DNA from: Stramenopiles sp. TOSAG23-2 | Lineage: Eukaryota; Sar | Direction: 5' to 3' | Assembly: GCA_900128395.1 (NCBI GenBank) | Contig: LT649439.1 | Location: 1-26,289, forward strand | Length of the DNA stretch: 26,289 nucleotides | Part shown: piece after piece, positions 8,191 through 16,808 of the stretch | Numbering within the stretch: the first letter of the stretch is position 1 | How the letters are laid out: every line of letters begins with the position of its first letter | Program-made: the position numbers and the translations under genes | The notes under the pieces: model-generated | What the model was told of the DNA's origin: nothing | Seen by the model: the letters and a program-made list of their open reading frames with translations, nothing else | Databases searched by the model: none

Positions 8191-9315
8191 TTACGCATCC
8201 ATTGTTAATCCATCTTTACTTCTAGCAAATGTTTGTGATACTAATAATGGCAAGACCATTGAAGCATCTGCATAAACTTTTACTGGTTTTGCACCCAAAC
8301 TAATTTTACCCCATGAAACAGCTTCATCTGGACGTGCACCAGAATCAGACCCATCAAATTCTTGCCCTGTATTTACAAATACAGCAAAATCAGCACCATT
8401 TCTCATTAAATTTGCATTACATATATGATGTTTTACTAAACCACCACCCAATATTAACATACCAGTTTTCTTTGCCCTAACTGCTTTATCATTTACAATA
8501 CGAATATCTTGCGCAATGTCTAATACAAAACCTGGGTTTTTATAGGAATGAAAATAAATCATATCGCCAACCGATCCATCTGTTAATGATGGGCACATGA
8601 CTGGAATATTATTTTTCCAACACCAATAATAAACAGATTCTTCATTGTTAATTTCTTTTCCCATTCGTGCAATCATTTTGGATGGGGACCATACCGTACC
8701 TTTCGTCTTTTGTTCCTCCAACATGGTATCTAATAATGGTGAAAACCAATCTTCAAAATGACAATAATTTTTATTTGGAATCAATAAGTTACCAATTCTA
8801 TTGATACCTTTTTTTCTCAAACCTTCCCCTTTCAATGCAAAATCACCCATGTAAGTAGGTGCAAAACATTTAATGAAATCTTCTTCAATACCCCCAGCAG
8901 TGGTGACGATAATATCAATCATTTTGTGCTGGCACATGTAACGTATCACTTCTCGGTTACCACAAGAAATCATATTTGATGTATAACCAAAGAAAATCGT
9001 TGCTTTCACTTTTTTCCTATTTTCCATATCTTTAAATTCATCATCTTCATCTTCTTTGATTGGATCATCGGATAAACGCCATTTTCTCATACGCTTGATC
9101 TCATGAATAGCTTTCCCTAAATTTGATGCTTGGAATCCATGAGTAGCATACGATGCCATTAATTTATCAAAATCGACCCCATCATTAAAATCATATCCTT
9201 TAACATGTTTCGAACCTTCTGGCATTGTTTCACTTTTTACCATAACAGCTGCAGCTGCTTCTTTTGGCACACCAGCTTTGATTAACGTTGCTTCATTTTC
9301 TGTTATTGTTGCCAT
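8191..9315 (-). CDS. DHPS: Deoxyhypusine synthase
   Basis: A 374-residue enzyme, close to the human 369, that transfers the aminobutyl group of spermidine to one lysine of eIF5A using NAD, the first step of hypusine formation in the cytosol. The catalytic lysine that forms the enzyme-intermediate imine (human K329) is K337 in EAVSWGKI. The spermidine/NAD-binding strings [43 protein letters not shown] and [13 protein letters not shown] are all present, as is the [13 protein letters not shown] end. The start ATG follows an AT-rich run (taaaATGGCAACA). The gene lies head to head with TYW1 across about 810 bases. Family identity is essentially certain from motif density. Confidence 0.98.
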   Translation of the reverse strand: MATITENEATLIKAGVPKEAAAAVMVKSETMPEGSKHVKGYDFNDGVDFDKLMASYATHGFQASNLGKAIHEIKRMRKWRLSDDPIKEDEDDEFKDMENRKKVKATIFFGYTSNMISCGNREVIRYMCQHKMIDIIVTTAGGIEEDFIKCFAPTYMGDFALKGEGLRKKGINRIGNLLIPNKNYCHFEDWFSPLLDTMLEEQKTKGTVWSPSKMIARMGKEINNEESVYYWCWKNNIPVMCPSLTDGSVGDMIYFHSYKNPGFVLDIAQDIRIVNDKAVRAKKTGMLILGGGLVKHHICNANLMRNGADFAVFVNTGQEFDGSDSGARPDEAVSWGKISLGAKPVKVYADASMVLPLLVSQTFARSKDGLTMDA

Positions 9316-10125
9316 TTTATTATATTTTATATATATGTATATATATATATATATTATATATATAGGTGGGTATATATTTGTTTTTTATATATCTTTTTCT
9401 ATGTATGTATATATGTGAGTATATATATGGTTCTTTCTTGTTGCAATAATCTTCTATTTTATGTATCTTGTATATAGAAAGAGCGAGATGGATGGTCTAT
9501 CGTCACACACACACAATATATATATATATTGTGGACGACATGAAAAATATGATGTGTAATGTGTAAAACAATTTCGCGAGAATTAGTTTTATTTAAGGTA
9601 TATAGTATTAAGAATCTTACACCCTTCGTAAGTATAATATTGGTATTCAATGTAATCATATATATCCAATACATAACGTAAATTATCGATTTAATACAAA
9701 AGTACAGGATGCACAACGCTCTCAGGAACGCAAATTAATTATACATTTAAACCTTACATAATGTTTCGAACCCTAATTTCTAACCTCATCGTCCTCGACG
9801 TGCGCGAACCACCGAATGCCCACAGCCACGGGCGCGTGTAATGATATGTGCCTTGTATATAATTATATCGAAAAGGTCCGCAAACACGCGCGAGATGATT
9901 TTCCCAAGTATAAATTATTCTACCCAATTCCATACTGTGTATATATTAATCCTTAGACTACTAAAAAACACACCTACCAATCGGCAACAATTTGTGTTTT
10001 TAAGAAGAAATGAAGGAAAAATTTTATATACTAAAAATGAATTATATATATAAATAAAAAGTGATGTGGGATGTAGATGCAATGACAAGACACACAGAAA
10101 CAAAAATGTACAACAATTTGTAACC
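9316..10125. promoter_or_regulatory. Divergent spacer between DHPS and TYW1 with a GC-rich patch
   Basis: About 810 bases with no credible gene. (TA)n runs lie next to the DHPS start (9330-9365). A markedly GC-richer patch at about 9780-9845 includes GGCGCGTGTAATG (9831-9843), which recurs with one change at 22090-22102. Small ORFs here have non-ATG starts or simple-sequence content. Both flanking genes serve translation, so a shared bidirectional promoter is possible but not shown. Confidence 0.5.
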
Positions 10126-12735
10126 ATGGAAAATAAGAAAATAATACGATTTATATTATCATGTGTACTAGGCACGATGTTAACCTATATCACATTTGCA
10201 ACATTCTTTAGTAGTAGTAGTAACAAGGATGATGTGAATGATAATAATAACATACCTTTAATCATACAAAATATCATAATACAATATAAAGAACAAATAT
10301 CTGATGATTGGAAAAATGCAATACCTATCGTAGTAGCATTTTTATTTATTTATATTTTTGATTTATTTTTTTCCTTCTTAGCTGGTGAGAACAAGAATGA
10401 TGATCATGTTGAAAAATTGCCATTTCCAAAATTAACTATCTTATATGGTACAACAACTGGTAACGCAGCATCTTTTGCAAAGAAATTAAAAGCAACATGG
10501 AACAGGACGGCACGTGCCAATATTGCTAACCATTATGATATAAGTACATATGAATCTGAAAATATTTATGAAGTTGCAGCAGCGGAAAACCATGCATTGG
10601 TAGTTATTTTAAGTACATGGACTGGAGGAACACCACCAGAAACAGCAAAACATTTCATGGAATATTTAGAAGATACAGCAAATGATTTTCGTCGTAGTAA
10701 AACTGCACTTGGTCAACTTGCTGGTGCAGCGGTATATGGACTTGGAAGTACTGCATATGATACAGAAACATTTTGTTTACCAGCGAAAAAATGTGCCCAT
10801 TTGCTTGGACGTTTAGGAGCAAAAGATTTATTTATTGAAAGTAATAAAGATGATCATGTATCAGTTGGATTAGCAGATGATTCTGTTGGTGATATGGATG
10901 CTGAATATGAATTATGGATTGAAAAATTAATTTCACAATATCAAGCATCACCAAATGCAAATAATACAACAACAACAAAGAAGAAGACGAGTAGTAGTAC
11001 AAAAAAAATTGTAAAACGAAAGATAAGTCGTAAAGATAAGAAAAAATACAATTTGCAAAAAAATTCAAAAAAGAAAAACCAAAATAAAAATAGTGAAAAT
11101 TTAAATATAGATAGCATCGAAGAGACGGAGGAAGATAAATTAAATGATTATTTTGTAGAAGCTAGTAGTGGTGTATTAGATATTGAAGATATGGGTGGTG
11201 CAATGATGGAACAAAAAAAAAGTTTAAAAGATAGCTTATTGGCAGAACAAAAAGGGGAATTAGCTGAAATGGTAACACCACGACAACGTGCATCGTTAAC
11301 AAAAGAAGGGTATAAAATTATTGGTACTCATAGTGCAGTTAAATTATGTCGTTGGACTAAAAATCAATTGCGTGGACGTGGTGGATGCTATAAACATACA
11401 TGTTATGGTATTACATCCTATCAATGCATGGAAGCAACACCAAGTCTAGCATGTGCAAATAAATGTACATTTTGTTGGAGACATCATAAAAATCCTGTTG
11501 GCACATCATGGCGATGGAAACAAGATGAACCAGAACGAATTGTACGAGAAGCATTGGCATTGCATGATCAAATGGTAAAGCAAATGAAAGGTGTTCCAGG
11601 TGTACAAAAGGAACGATTAGCAGATGCACGTACCGTTCGACATTGTGCATTAAGTTTAGTAGGGGAACCAATTATGTATCCACGCATTAATGAAATGTTA
11701 GATGAATTGCATAAACGAGATATTTCTACGTTTTTAGTTACAAATGCTCAATTTCCAAAATGCATTGATAATTTATGCCCCGTAACACAACTTTACGTAT
11801 CGATTGATGCATCGACGAAGGAATCATTACAAAAAGTTGATAGGCCTTTATTTAAAGATTTTTGGGAACGTTTTCAAAGTTCCTTACGTAGTTTAAAACG
11901 AAAGAAACAACGAACGGTTTATCGTTTAACATTAGTCAAGGCACATAACATGGACGAAGTGCGAGAATATAGTGGTTTAGTAGCACTTGGTCAACCGGAT
12001 TTTATTGAAATTAAATCGGTAACATTTTGTGGTAAATCGGATGCATCTGATTTAACATTTGAAAACGTTCCATTTCATAAAGAAGTTGTTGAATTTGCAA
12101 GTGATTTATGTAAATACATTAACGAAGATGCTGAAATTAGGGAGAAAACATCGCAACAATTTGAAAATAAAAATGATGGAAATGATAATTATGCACGGTA
12201 TGAAATTTGTAGTGAACATCAACATTCTAATTTAGTATTATTAGCAAAAACATCGTACAAGGTGAAAGGGAAATGGAATACATGGATCGATTATCCAAAA
12301 TTTTCATCGTTGTGGAGGAAATGGAAAGATTCCAATGGAGAATTTACTTTTAACGCGGAAGATTACATGGCAGAAACACCATATTGGGCAGTATATGGTG
12401 CGAAAGAACGTGGAATGGATCCGCTTGAGAATCGTTATTATCATAATCGTACCATCAGACGTGCAAAAGAAGGGAAATTATCTAAATTGCAATTATCTCA
12501 ATACCCAATAAATCCAGCAGAAATCGATTTAGACGCTAGAAATGATTCCAATGCAAATGTTCAATTGAATGCACGAATTATAAAAGAGAATAAAGCAAAT
12601 AAACAGAGGCAACAAAATCAACATTTGAAAGTGAAATCAAACATTTCATTGCAACAATCATCTCAGGAAAGTGGCAGTAATAAAAGAAGTAATACAGTTA
12701 ATGCAGTGAAAACGAAAGAGTTGAATGGGAAGTGA
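10126..12735 (+). CDS. TYW1: TYW1: S-adenosyl-L-methionine-dependent tRNA 4-demethylwyosine synthase
   Basis: This enzyme makes the tricyclic 4-demethylwyosine from N1-methylguanosine-37 of tRNA-Phe, using pyruvate and radical SAM chemistry. I place the start at the ATG at 10126 (aaccATGG), giving 869 residues; the open frame extends back to 10066, but only from a GTG codon. Hydrophobic segments at ~6-27 and ~66-87 suggest membrane anchoring. A flavodoxin domain spans ~103-265, with the FMN phosphate loop in LYGTTTGN. A Lys/Asn-rich linker follows. The radical SAM domain has C443-x3-C447-x2-C450 (CANKCTFCW). Family strings CALSLVGEPIMYP, VTNAQFP, TQLYVSIDAST, RTVYRLTLVKA and the C-terminal wyosine-domain string CSEHQHSNLVLLA all match eukaryotic TYW1. 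The Lys/Gln-rich tail past ~820 is non-conserved. Codons 447-464 are the source or twin of the 53-bp copy at the left edge. Confidence 0.98.
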   Translation: MENKKIIRFILSCVLGTMLTYITFATFFSSSSNKDDVNDNNNIPLIIQNIIIQYKEQISDDWKNAIPIVVAFLFIYIFDLFFSFLAGENKNDDHVEKLPFPKLTILYGTTTGNAASFAKKLKATWNRTARANIANHYDISTYESENIYEVAAAENHALVVILSTWTGGTPPETAKHFMEYLEDTANDFRRSKTALGQLAGAAVYGLGSTAYDTETFCLPAKKCAHLLGRLGAKDLFIESNKDDHVSVGLADDSVGDMDAEYELWIEKLISQYQASPNANNTTTTKKKTSSSTKKIVKRKISRKDKKKYNLQKNSKKKNQNKNSENLNIDSIEETEEDKLNDYFVEASSGVLDIEDMGGAMMEQKKSLKDSLLAEQKGELAEMVTPRQRASLTKEGYKIIGTHSAVKLCRWTKNQLRGRGGCYKHTCYGITSYQCMEATPSLACANKCTFCWRHHKNPVGTSWRWKQDEPERIVREALALHDQMVKQMKGVPGVQKERLADARTVRHCALSLVGEPIMYPRINEMLDELHKRDISTFLVTNAQFPKCIDNLCPVTQLYVSIDASTKESLQKVDRPLFKDFWERFQSSLRSLKRKKQRTVYRLTLVKAHNMDEVREYSGLVALGQPDFIEIKSVTFCGKSDASDLTFENVPFHKEVVEFASDLCKYINEDAEIREKTSQQFENKNDGNDNYARYEICSEHQHSNLVLLAKTSYKVKGKWNTWIDYPKFSSLWRKWKDSNGEFTFNAEDYMAETPYWAVYGAKERGMDPLENRYYHNRTIRRAKEGKLSKLQLSQYPINPAEIDLDARNDSNANVQLNARIIKENKANKQRQQNQHLKVKSNISLQQSSQESGSNKRSNTVNAVKTKELNGK
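11465..11517 (+). repeat. TYW1 segment duplicated at the left window edge
   Basis: This 53-base stretch, covering the last radical SAM cysteine and the following WRHHKNPVGTSWRW, is repeated exactly and in inverted orientation at positions 3-55. Confidence 0.95.
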
Positions 12736-12751
12736 GAAGTATAAAAGAGAA

Positions 12752-12778
12752 TGTGTCTGTGTGTGTGTGTGTGTGTGT
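12752..12778 (+). repeat. (TG)n microsatellite after the TYW1 stop
   Basis: TG repeats with one interruption (tgtgtctgtgtg...), starting about 17 bases after the TYW1 TGA. GU-rich RNA there could serve as a downstream polyadenylation element. Confidence 0.9.
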
Positions 12779-12831
12779 AAAATGTAAAGTGAGAGATATA
12801 CATATGTTTTTTTACAACCTCTTTTGTACGA

Positions 12832-12866
12832 TTCGTATCATATGATATGATATCATATCATACGAA
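12832..12866. repeat. Near-perfect hairpin with 16-base arms between convergent genes
   Basis: TTCGTATCATATGATA, then loop TGA, then TATCATATCATACGAA. The arms pair at 15 of 16 positions. It contains the perfect 16-base palindrome GATATGATATCATATC. Its place between two converging 3' ends suggests a transcript-end, cruciform or protein-binding element. Confidence 0.85.
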
Positions 12867-13175
12867 GTTCTCGTTTTTCTCGAAGTAAAAATATGATACG
12901 AAGAGTATTATGCCATACGTATTATATTATATAATATTCGTAAATTACAAAAAAAATGAAAATATTTTTTTAATACGACTTCGTACACAAGAGACAAAGT
13001 GTTACAGAGAGTTTTAATAATTTTTTTTGTCAGAAATTTAAAAGTAAAAAAACTGCATCATATCATCATATGATACGACGTCTTACATTTTTGTTCTTCT
13101 TGTATGCATACCATATCATCTACGTTGTACGACGACACGCGATATAGTATTCTTCTCTGATCTCTGACATTAGAT

Positions 13176-14054
13176 TCACGGAGATAAATATTGTCGGAGA
13201 AATTCGTTGAAATTCGGTGTTCCATTTTCACGACGTCTGCGCGCCATTGCATCAATGTCAAAGATACTTCGATCAACAGGTGCTCCACCAAAGACTAATC
13301 TTCTACCATCATCATGTCTCATTTCGTATCCTTCAGCACCAAAATTCAACTCAGCTTCTTTTCTTGCTTTTGATTTCGGTTTTTTCTCCAAGATCCTTTT
13401 TTGTTCAAAGAAACGATATGCAGCTGGATAAACGGAATTTGAAGCACCGGCACCTTTACCTTTATATTTGCAAAATGATAACAATGAATTGCTAGCAACA
13501 CCACCGATTGCACGACAGAATGCGGCTTGACTTACAACATTATCTATTAAAAAACGGTCGATTTTTTTTCTGATAATATCACAATTGTCATATACTGGAA
13601 CATTTTCTGGAAGATCAACAGCTGAAATTTGTTGCAAAAGTAATAAACCTGCAGTCTTTCGTGCTTTTTTGCTTGAACTTGAGCTGCTACTACTGCCACT
13701 GCTAACACCGTCAAGAATGTCTCTTTTGCGTTTTTTATTTTCAGCTTTTTTACGATATTTTGCTCTGATTTTTTCACGTTCAAGAAATTTTGCTGCAGCC
13801 CAATATGTACCATTTTGACAAGCAGACCATTGATCTTTATAATTACCTCTCATAAATTTTCTAAAGGAGCCACTATTAATACCAATCATACTTAACCATG
13901 CAGTTTGACTCATCGTTTTCTCTTGAAGAAAACGGGTGATTTCACCTCTAATAGCGTTTGGAGATTTTTGTTTACTTCCTCTTCTTGGTACCCAGTAGTC
14001 ATCCATCATCTCTTCTTCAAGATCTTGAAGTTCTGATTGTTCAGTTTTAGGCAT
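13176..14054 (-). CDS. Protein with two tandem HTH-like repeats (DUF7726-like), possibly nucleic-acid binding
   Basis: A 292-residue basic protein. Two related ~65-residue blocks are visible. One at ~34-98 starts AIRGEITRFLQEKTMSQTAW, has SFRKFMRG, and ends WAAAKFLERE. The other at ~160-225 starts CDIIRKKIDRFLIDNVVSQA, has SLLSFCKYKG, and ends YPAAYRFFEQKR. Each reads as R/K-x-I-x-R-FL, then M/V-SQ-A, then a S-x-x-x-F repeat helix, then A-A-x-x-F, a pattern I associate with the DUF7726 family of fungal and protist proteins with HTH-like folds. A poly-Ser/Lys linker that could serve as a nuclear signal (KKRKRD...SSSSKKARK) separates them. The C-terminal part (LNFGAEGYEMRHDDGRRLVF) is unassigned. 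The start ATG follows an A run; the stop is TGA. A transcription-related role is only inferred. Confidence 0.6.
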   Translation of the reverse strand: MPKTEQSELQDLEEEMMDDYWVPRRGSKQKSPNAIRGEITRFLQEKTMSQTAWLSMIGINSGSFRKFMRGNYKDQWSACQNGTYWAAAKFLEREKIRAKYRKKAENKKRKRDILDGVSSGSSSSSSSSKKARKTAGLLLLQQISAVDLPENVPVYDNCDIIRKKIDRFLIDNVVSQAAFCRAIGGVASNSLLSFCKYKGKGAGASNSVYPAAYRFFEQKRILEKKPKSKARKEAELNFGAEGYEMRHDDGRRLVFGGAPVDRSIFDIDAMARRRRENGTPNFNEFLRQYLSP

Positions 14055-15070
14055 TTTTTTTCAAAAAATGTAATAATATAATATATATAATAATACAATG
14101 TAATAATACGTGTATGTTTTTTCTTACTTTTTTTTTCTTCTTATGTTGCGTACGTACGTTTCGTATAGTTTTCTCGAATCGACCAATGATTGTTTGTTGT
14201 TGTTGTTGTTGTTGTATTATTGTCACATCTATCACAATGTTTTGTGTTTGATTTTAACACACCTCCTTCTTTCGAACTACTATTTATATTCTTTTTTCTT
14301 CTTTTTTTCCCTCGCATTTTTTTTTTTTAGGTAATAATTTTCCCTCACTGGCTCACTACAGGTTAAGGTATCACCACCACGATAAAAAATGTTTTCTATT
14401 AAAGACTACGATAATTGGTACTAATGATATGTGTAAATATATAGGACAAAATCCACCATTTTTAACATAAACCTTATATCCTCTCTCTCCTATCACTTTT
14501 TTTCAATTTTATCTATTGTTAGAAGTCTTATTTTTGACTTTGTTAACATGTTACTTTTGTGTACTTAAATGGTATATTAGTATATCAACAAAAAGGAAAA
14601 GAAATTACACTCTTTTTTCCCTTGGTGGTTCCGCTGTTTTTCCACGCAGAAATAACACCACACAGCATTGAAAATCACCTCCACAAACGATCACATTTCA
14701 CTATGGTTGAAATAAGCCCTTTTTTAAACAACAAAAATTTGCTAAAAATTCTCTCGTTTTAACCCTACGTCTAACACTATCAGGCGTGCGCCATGCTAAT
14801 TTCAGTTTTAGAATCCAGCGTAAATTTATTACTACCAGTTGTTTATACTTATTAATTATTGTTTTTTCCTATTTGATTTATTTCGGAAATTATTTTTACC
14901 AAATAGATATATGAAATAAATAGGTATTTTTATATACTATATATAGGATAAAGTTATACTTGAATATATTTATTGATATATTGAAATAATATTGGATATA
15001 TGAAAATATATTTTTAGCATTAATACACCATTGACCAATGATATGGCTTTGTTAATATTAGCAGGCGCGC

Positions 15071-15112
15071 ACTAAAGGGAGTATATAGGACCATACTATA
15101 TATTCTTTTAGT
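15071..15112. repeat. Imperfect inverted repeat (hairpin)
   Basis: The left arm ACTAAAGGGAGTATATAG (15071-15088) pairs with the right arm CTATATATTCTTTTAGT (15096-15112) around a 7-base loop, with a few mismatches and one bulge. It could be a remnant of a small inverted-repeat element or an RNA hairpin. Confidence 0.75.
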
Positions 15113-15126
15113 ACGAGTTACAGGGC

Positions 15127-15140
15127 AAACTGGCCAGTTT
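15127..15140. repeat. Perfect 14-bp palindrome AAACTGGCCAGTTT
   Basis: AAACTGGCCAGTTT equals its own reverse complement and lies 14 bases after the inverted repeat. Such a site would suit a dimeric DNA-binding protein, but no factor is identified. Confidence 0.9.
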
Positions 15141-15233
15141 TCCGATTAGAGGCCGAGCAAGCAGTGAAAAAATGTTAAAAAAATGTTGTTTAAAAACAGG
15201 CTTATTTCAGCCATAGTGTTTTGTTGCCGGTTG

Positions 15234-15453
15234 TTGCCGACACGCACTTCTAAGAAGACGAGAATGCATACAGATTAGAACGTATATAAAAGTGTAAATG
15301 TTCAATACGTATGCGATATGGATTTTATGTGTGTGTATACATTTGTTGTACATATATCTAGAATTTCAATCTCTCTCTCTCTCTCTCTTTCCTTTCCCTG
15401 TTACAACCCATGTACATATTAACAGATCAGTGCGTGTAGGTTTGTTCTTATTG
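15234..15453. repeat. Copy 1 of a ~220-bp duplicated segment
   Basis: It runs from TTGCCGACACGCACTTCT to GTTTGTTCTTATTG and matches 22667-22887 at roughly 90% by hand alignment, with most differences small indels in simple repeats. It covers the 3' flank plus the last 11 codons and stop of the gene at 15419-16228. Confidence 0.93.
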
Positions 15454-16228
15454 TATGAGTTTTAGTTCCACCCATCACTCTACTAGCTAATCTTTTCATA
15501 CGGCGCACTAAATCATGTAGCTCAACCCAAGTTTCAAACGCTTGGACCATATTTTTCTTCTTTAATTTCGCTAAACAACGCTTCACAACAATTTCATTTG
15601 CTCGATCCCGTGCCGCCCGTCTTACATCAGCAGCTCTTCTTCTTCTATCGTTATCAAGAACTTGCAATAAAAAATCTTTACTAACTTGCCTAGCAACTGT
15701 TTTCGTAAATAACATTTGCATTTTTTCCTCAAATGTTTCAAATCCTGTCATTAGTTCATTATATCCTGTCATTCCTAGATTAGTTGGGACGGATAATAAA
15801 TTATCTGGCAATGGTCTTTTTCGTTTTCCTTGTCGAGAATCCCAAGGTGTTGAGGAAACTGGTGTTACAGGTTTTAATGTGATTGGACGTAATTTTTTTT
15901 GTTCTTCTTTCTTTTTTTGGACTTTTATTTTTGGCATCGGATGTAAAACATTTTTTCTATACCAGCTCATTGTATCAAAATTTACACCCGCCCGTTCTTT
16001 TTTACGTAAAAACGACCGCCATAACTTTTTGCCTTGTTTTGGATCAAAAACTGGATGCGACATATCACTTGTCTCGTCGTTTCTCTTACTCATAAAATGA
16101 GACGATGGTGAGTTTTTCTTGCGAGATTTCTTTTTTCTCCTTTTTCGTTTTTTCCCAGATGAACCATCATCAGATAAAATTTTGCCAGACTTACTAACTT
16201 TATGTGGACTCAACGACGCTGGAAGCAT
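15419..16228 (-). CDS. Basic helical protein with an F-x-x-W repeat, probably C-terminally truncated
   Basis: A 269-residue protein, strongly basic at the N-terminus (KKRKRRKKKSRKK, a likely nuclear-type signal). Middle strings such as GKKLWRSFLRKKERAG are unassigned. From ~175 it becomes a long charged helix ending with MVQAFETWVELHDLVRRMKR then LASRVM. This A-F-x-x-W pattern with following Arg-rich turns looks like one unit of the Sfi1/IQ-type helical repeats common in large protist cytoskeletal proteins, which normally come in long arrays. Here the array stops after one unit. The last 11 residues (TIRTNLHALIC) are encoded by the duplicated segment shared with the UFD1 3' end, so the gene has probably lost its original C-terminus. 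It is divergent from the LRR/IQ gene at 16809. Function unknown; a centriole or flagellum role is only a guess. Confidence 0.6.
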   Translation of the reverse strand: MLPASLSPHKVSKSGKILSDDGSSGKKRKRRKKKSRKKNSPSSHFMSKRNDETSDMSHPVFDPKQGKKLWRSFLRKKERAGVNFDTMSWYRKNVLHPMPKIKVQKKKEEQKKLRPITLKPVTPVSSTPWDSRQGKRKRPLPDNLLSVPTNLGMTGYNELMTGFETFEEKMQMLFTKTVARQVSKDFLLQVLDNDRRRRAADVRRAARDRANEIVVKRCLAKLKKKNMVQAFETWVELHDLVRRMKRLASRVMGGTKTHTIRTNLHALIC

Positions 16229-16808
16229 GATTCAAAGCGAACGTTGTTTTTCAAAATTTTCAAATGGCAAAAAGTTGTTATATACGTGTGGTTTATACGT
16301 TTTATTTATACGCATATATATATAAATAAAGTTGTTGACAACTATTATATGTTGCATATGCACAACATATCGTCGTCGGCAAAATAATAAAAAAGCTGTA
16401 GACGACGGCCTGTGTGGATGCTAAAAAGCCTTCGTAATGATACGCAGTGCTATAACGGTAATCATGCAAAAAAAAGAGAAACCCGTATACGTGTGTAAGT
16501 GTTAATATCAGAGAGAAGTTAATATGTGTAGTAGTGTGAGCCTAGATATTAATAGTGTTATAAGCAATTTATGATTTATGACGCTACAGCATCGCTATAG
16601 GCTATAGCTGGCCGGCTGGCAGCTGGCTATAGGCTAAAATACTATAAAACGTTATAATTGGTTGTTGTTCCAACTTCCAACTATATCATAAATAACCATG
16701 TATATTATAGATAGATAAGACAATAACATGGATTCATGAAGAACACCTCGACCATATATAATTCTCTTCCTCCTTTTTCCTGCTTGTACTGTTGACAAGA
16801 CGTAAATC
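16229..16808. promoter_or_regulatory. Divergent spacer with a GC-rich repeat cluster
   Basis: About 580 bases between two divergent starts. Most is AT-rich. At 16593-16635 there is a compact cluster of GGCTATAG, AGCTGGC and their inverted copies. No gene seen. If both flanking helical-repeat proteins belong to one structure, a shared promoter here would make sense, but the sequence does not prove it. Confidence 0.5.
16593..16635. repeat. Cluster of short direct and inverted GC-rich repeats
   Basis: The stretch contains GCTATAGGCTATAGC (a 6-base inverted repeat around GGC), two AGCTGGC units around GCCGGC, and a second GGCTATAGGCTA. It lies about 175-215 bases before the ATG at 16809 and is clearly GC-richer than its surroundings. 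Confidence 0.8.

Larger units (their letters stand above)
12736..13175. other. Convergent 3' spacer between TYW1 and the HTH-repeat gene
   Basis: About 440 bases between two converging genes. It contains a (TG)n tract at 12752-12778, a strong hairpin at 12832-12866, and repeated ATACGAAG-like strings (12861, 12895, near 12974 and 13073). No gene seen. Confidence 0.6.
14055..15233. other. Long non-coding region with hairpins
   Basis: About 1.2 kb with no convincing ORF; the only notable frames open with GTG or are simple sequence. The first ~290 bases next to 14054 are T-rich and include (GTT)n, probably the promoter/5' UTR of the HTH-repeat gene. Positions 14340-14830 are of ordinary complexity, with AACCCTA at 14761. 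Positions 15060-15170 are GC-richer and hold a long inverted repeat and a perfect palindrome. No transposase or tRNA was recognised. Confidence 0.5.

Noticed and set aside
9741-9840. tRNA-like strings (GGTTCGCG, GGGTTCGAAAC on the minus strand)
   Set aside because: No acceptor or T-stem pairing could be made around them, and no anticodon arm is present.
10066-10125. Upstream extension of the TYW1 frame to 10066
   Set aside because: The first codon there is GTG, not ATG. Nuclear genes rarely start at GTG, and the ATG at 10126 is in good context (aaccATGG) directly before the first membrane segment.
9459-10175. Several small ORFs in the DHPS-TYW1 spacer
   Set aside because: Their content is low-complexity Ile/Tyr/Cys/Val from (TA)n and (CA)n repeats, some lack an ATG, and none shows a motif.
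14559-14762. 67-codon plus-strand frame in the long spacer
   Set aside because: It starts with GTG, and no domain or coding-like pattern supports it.
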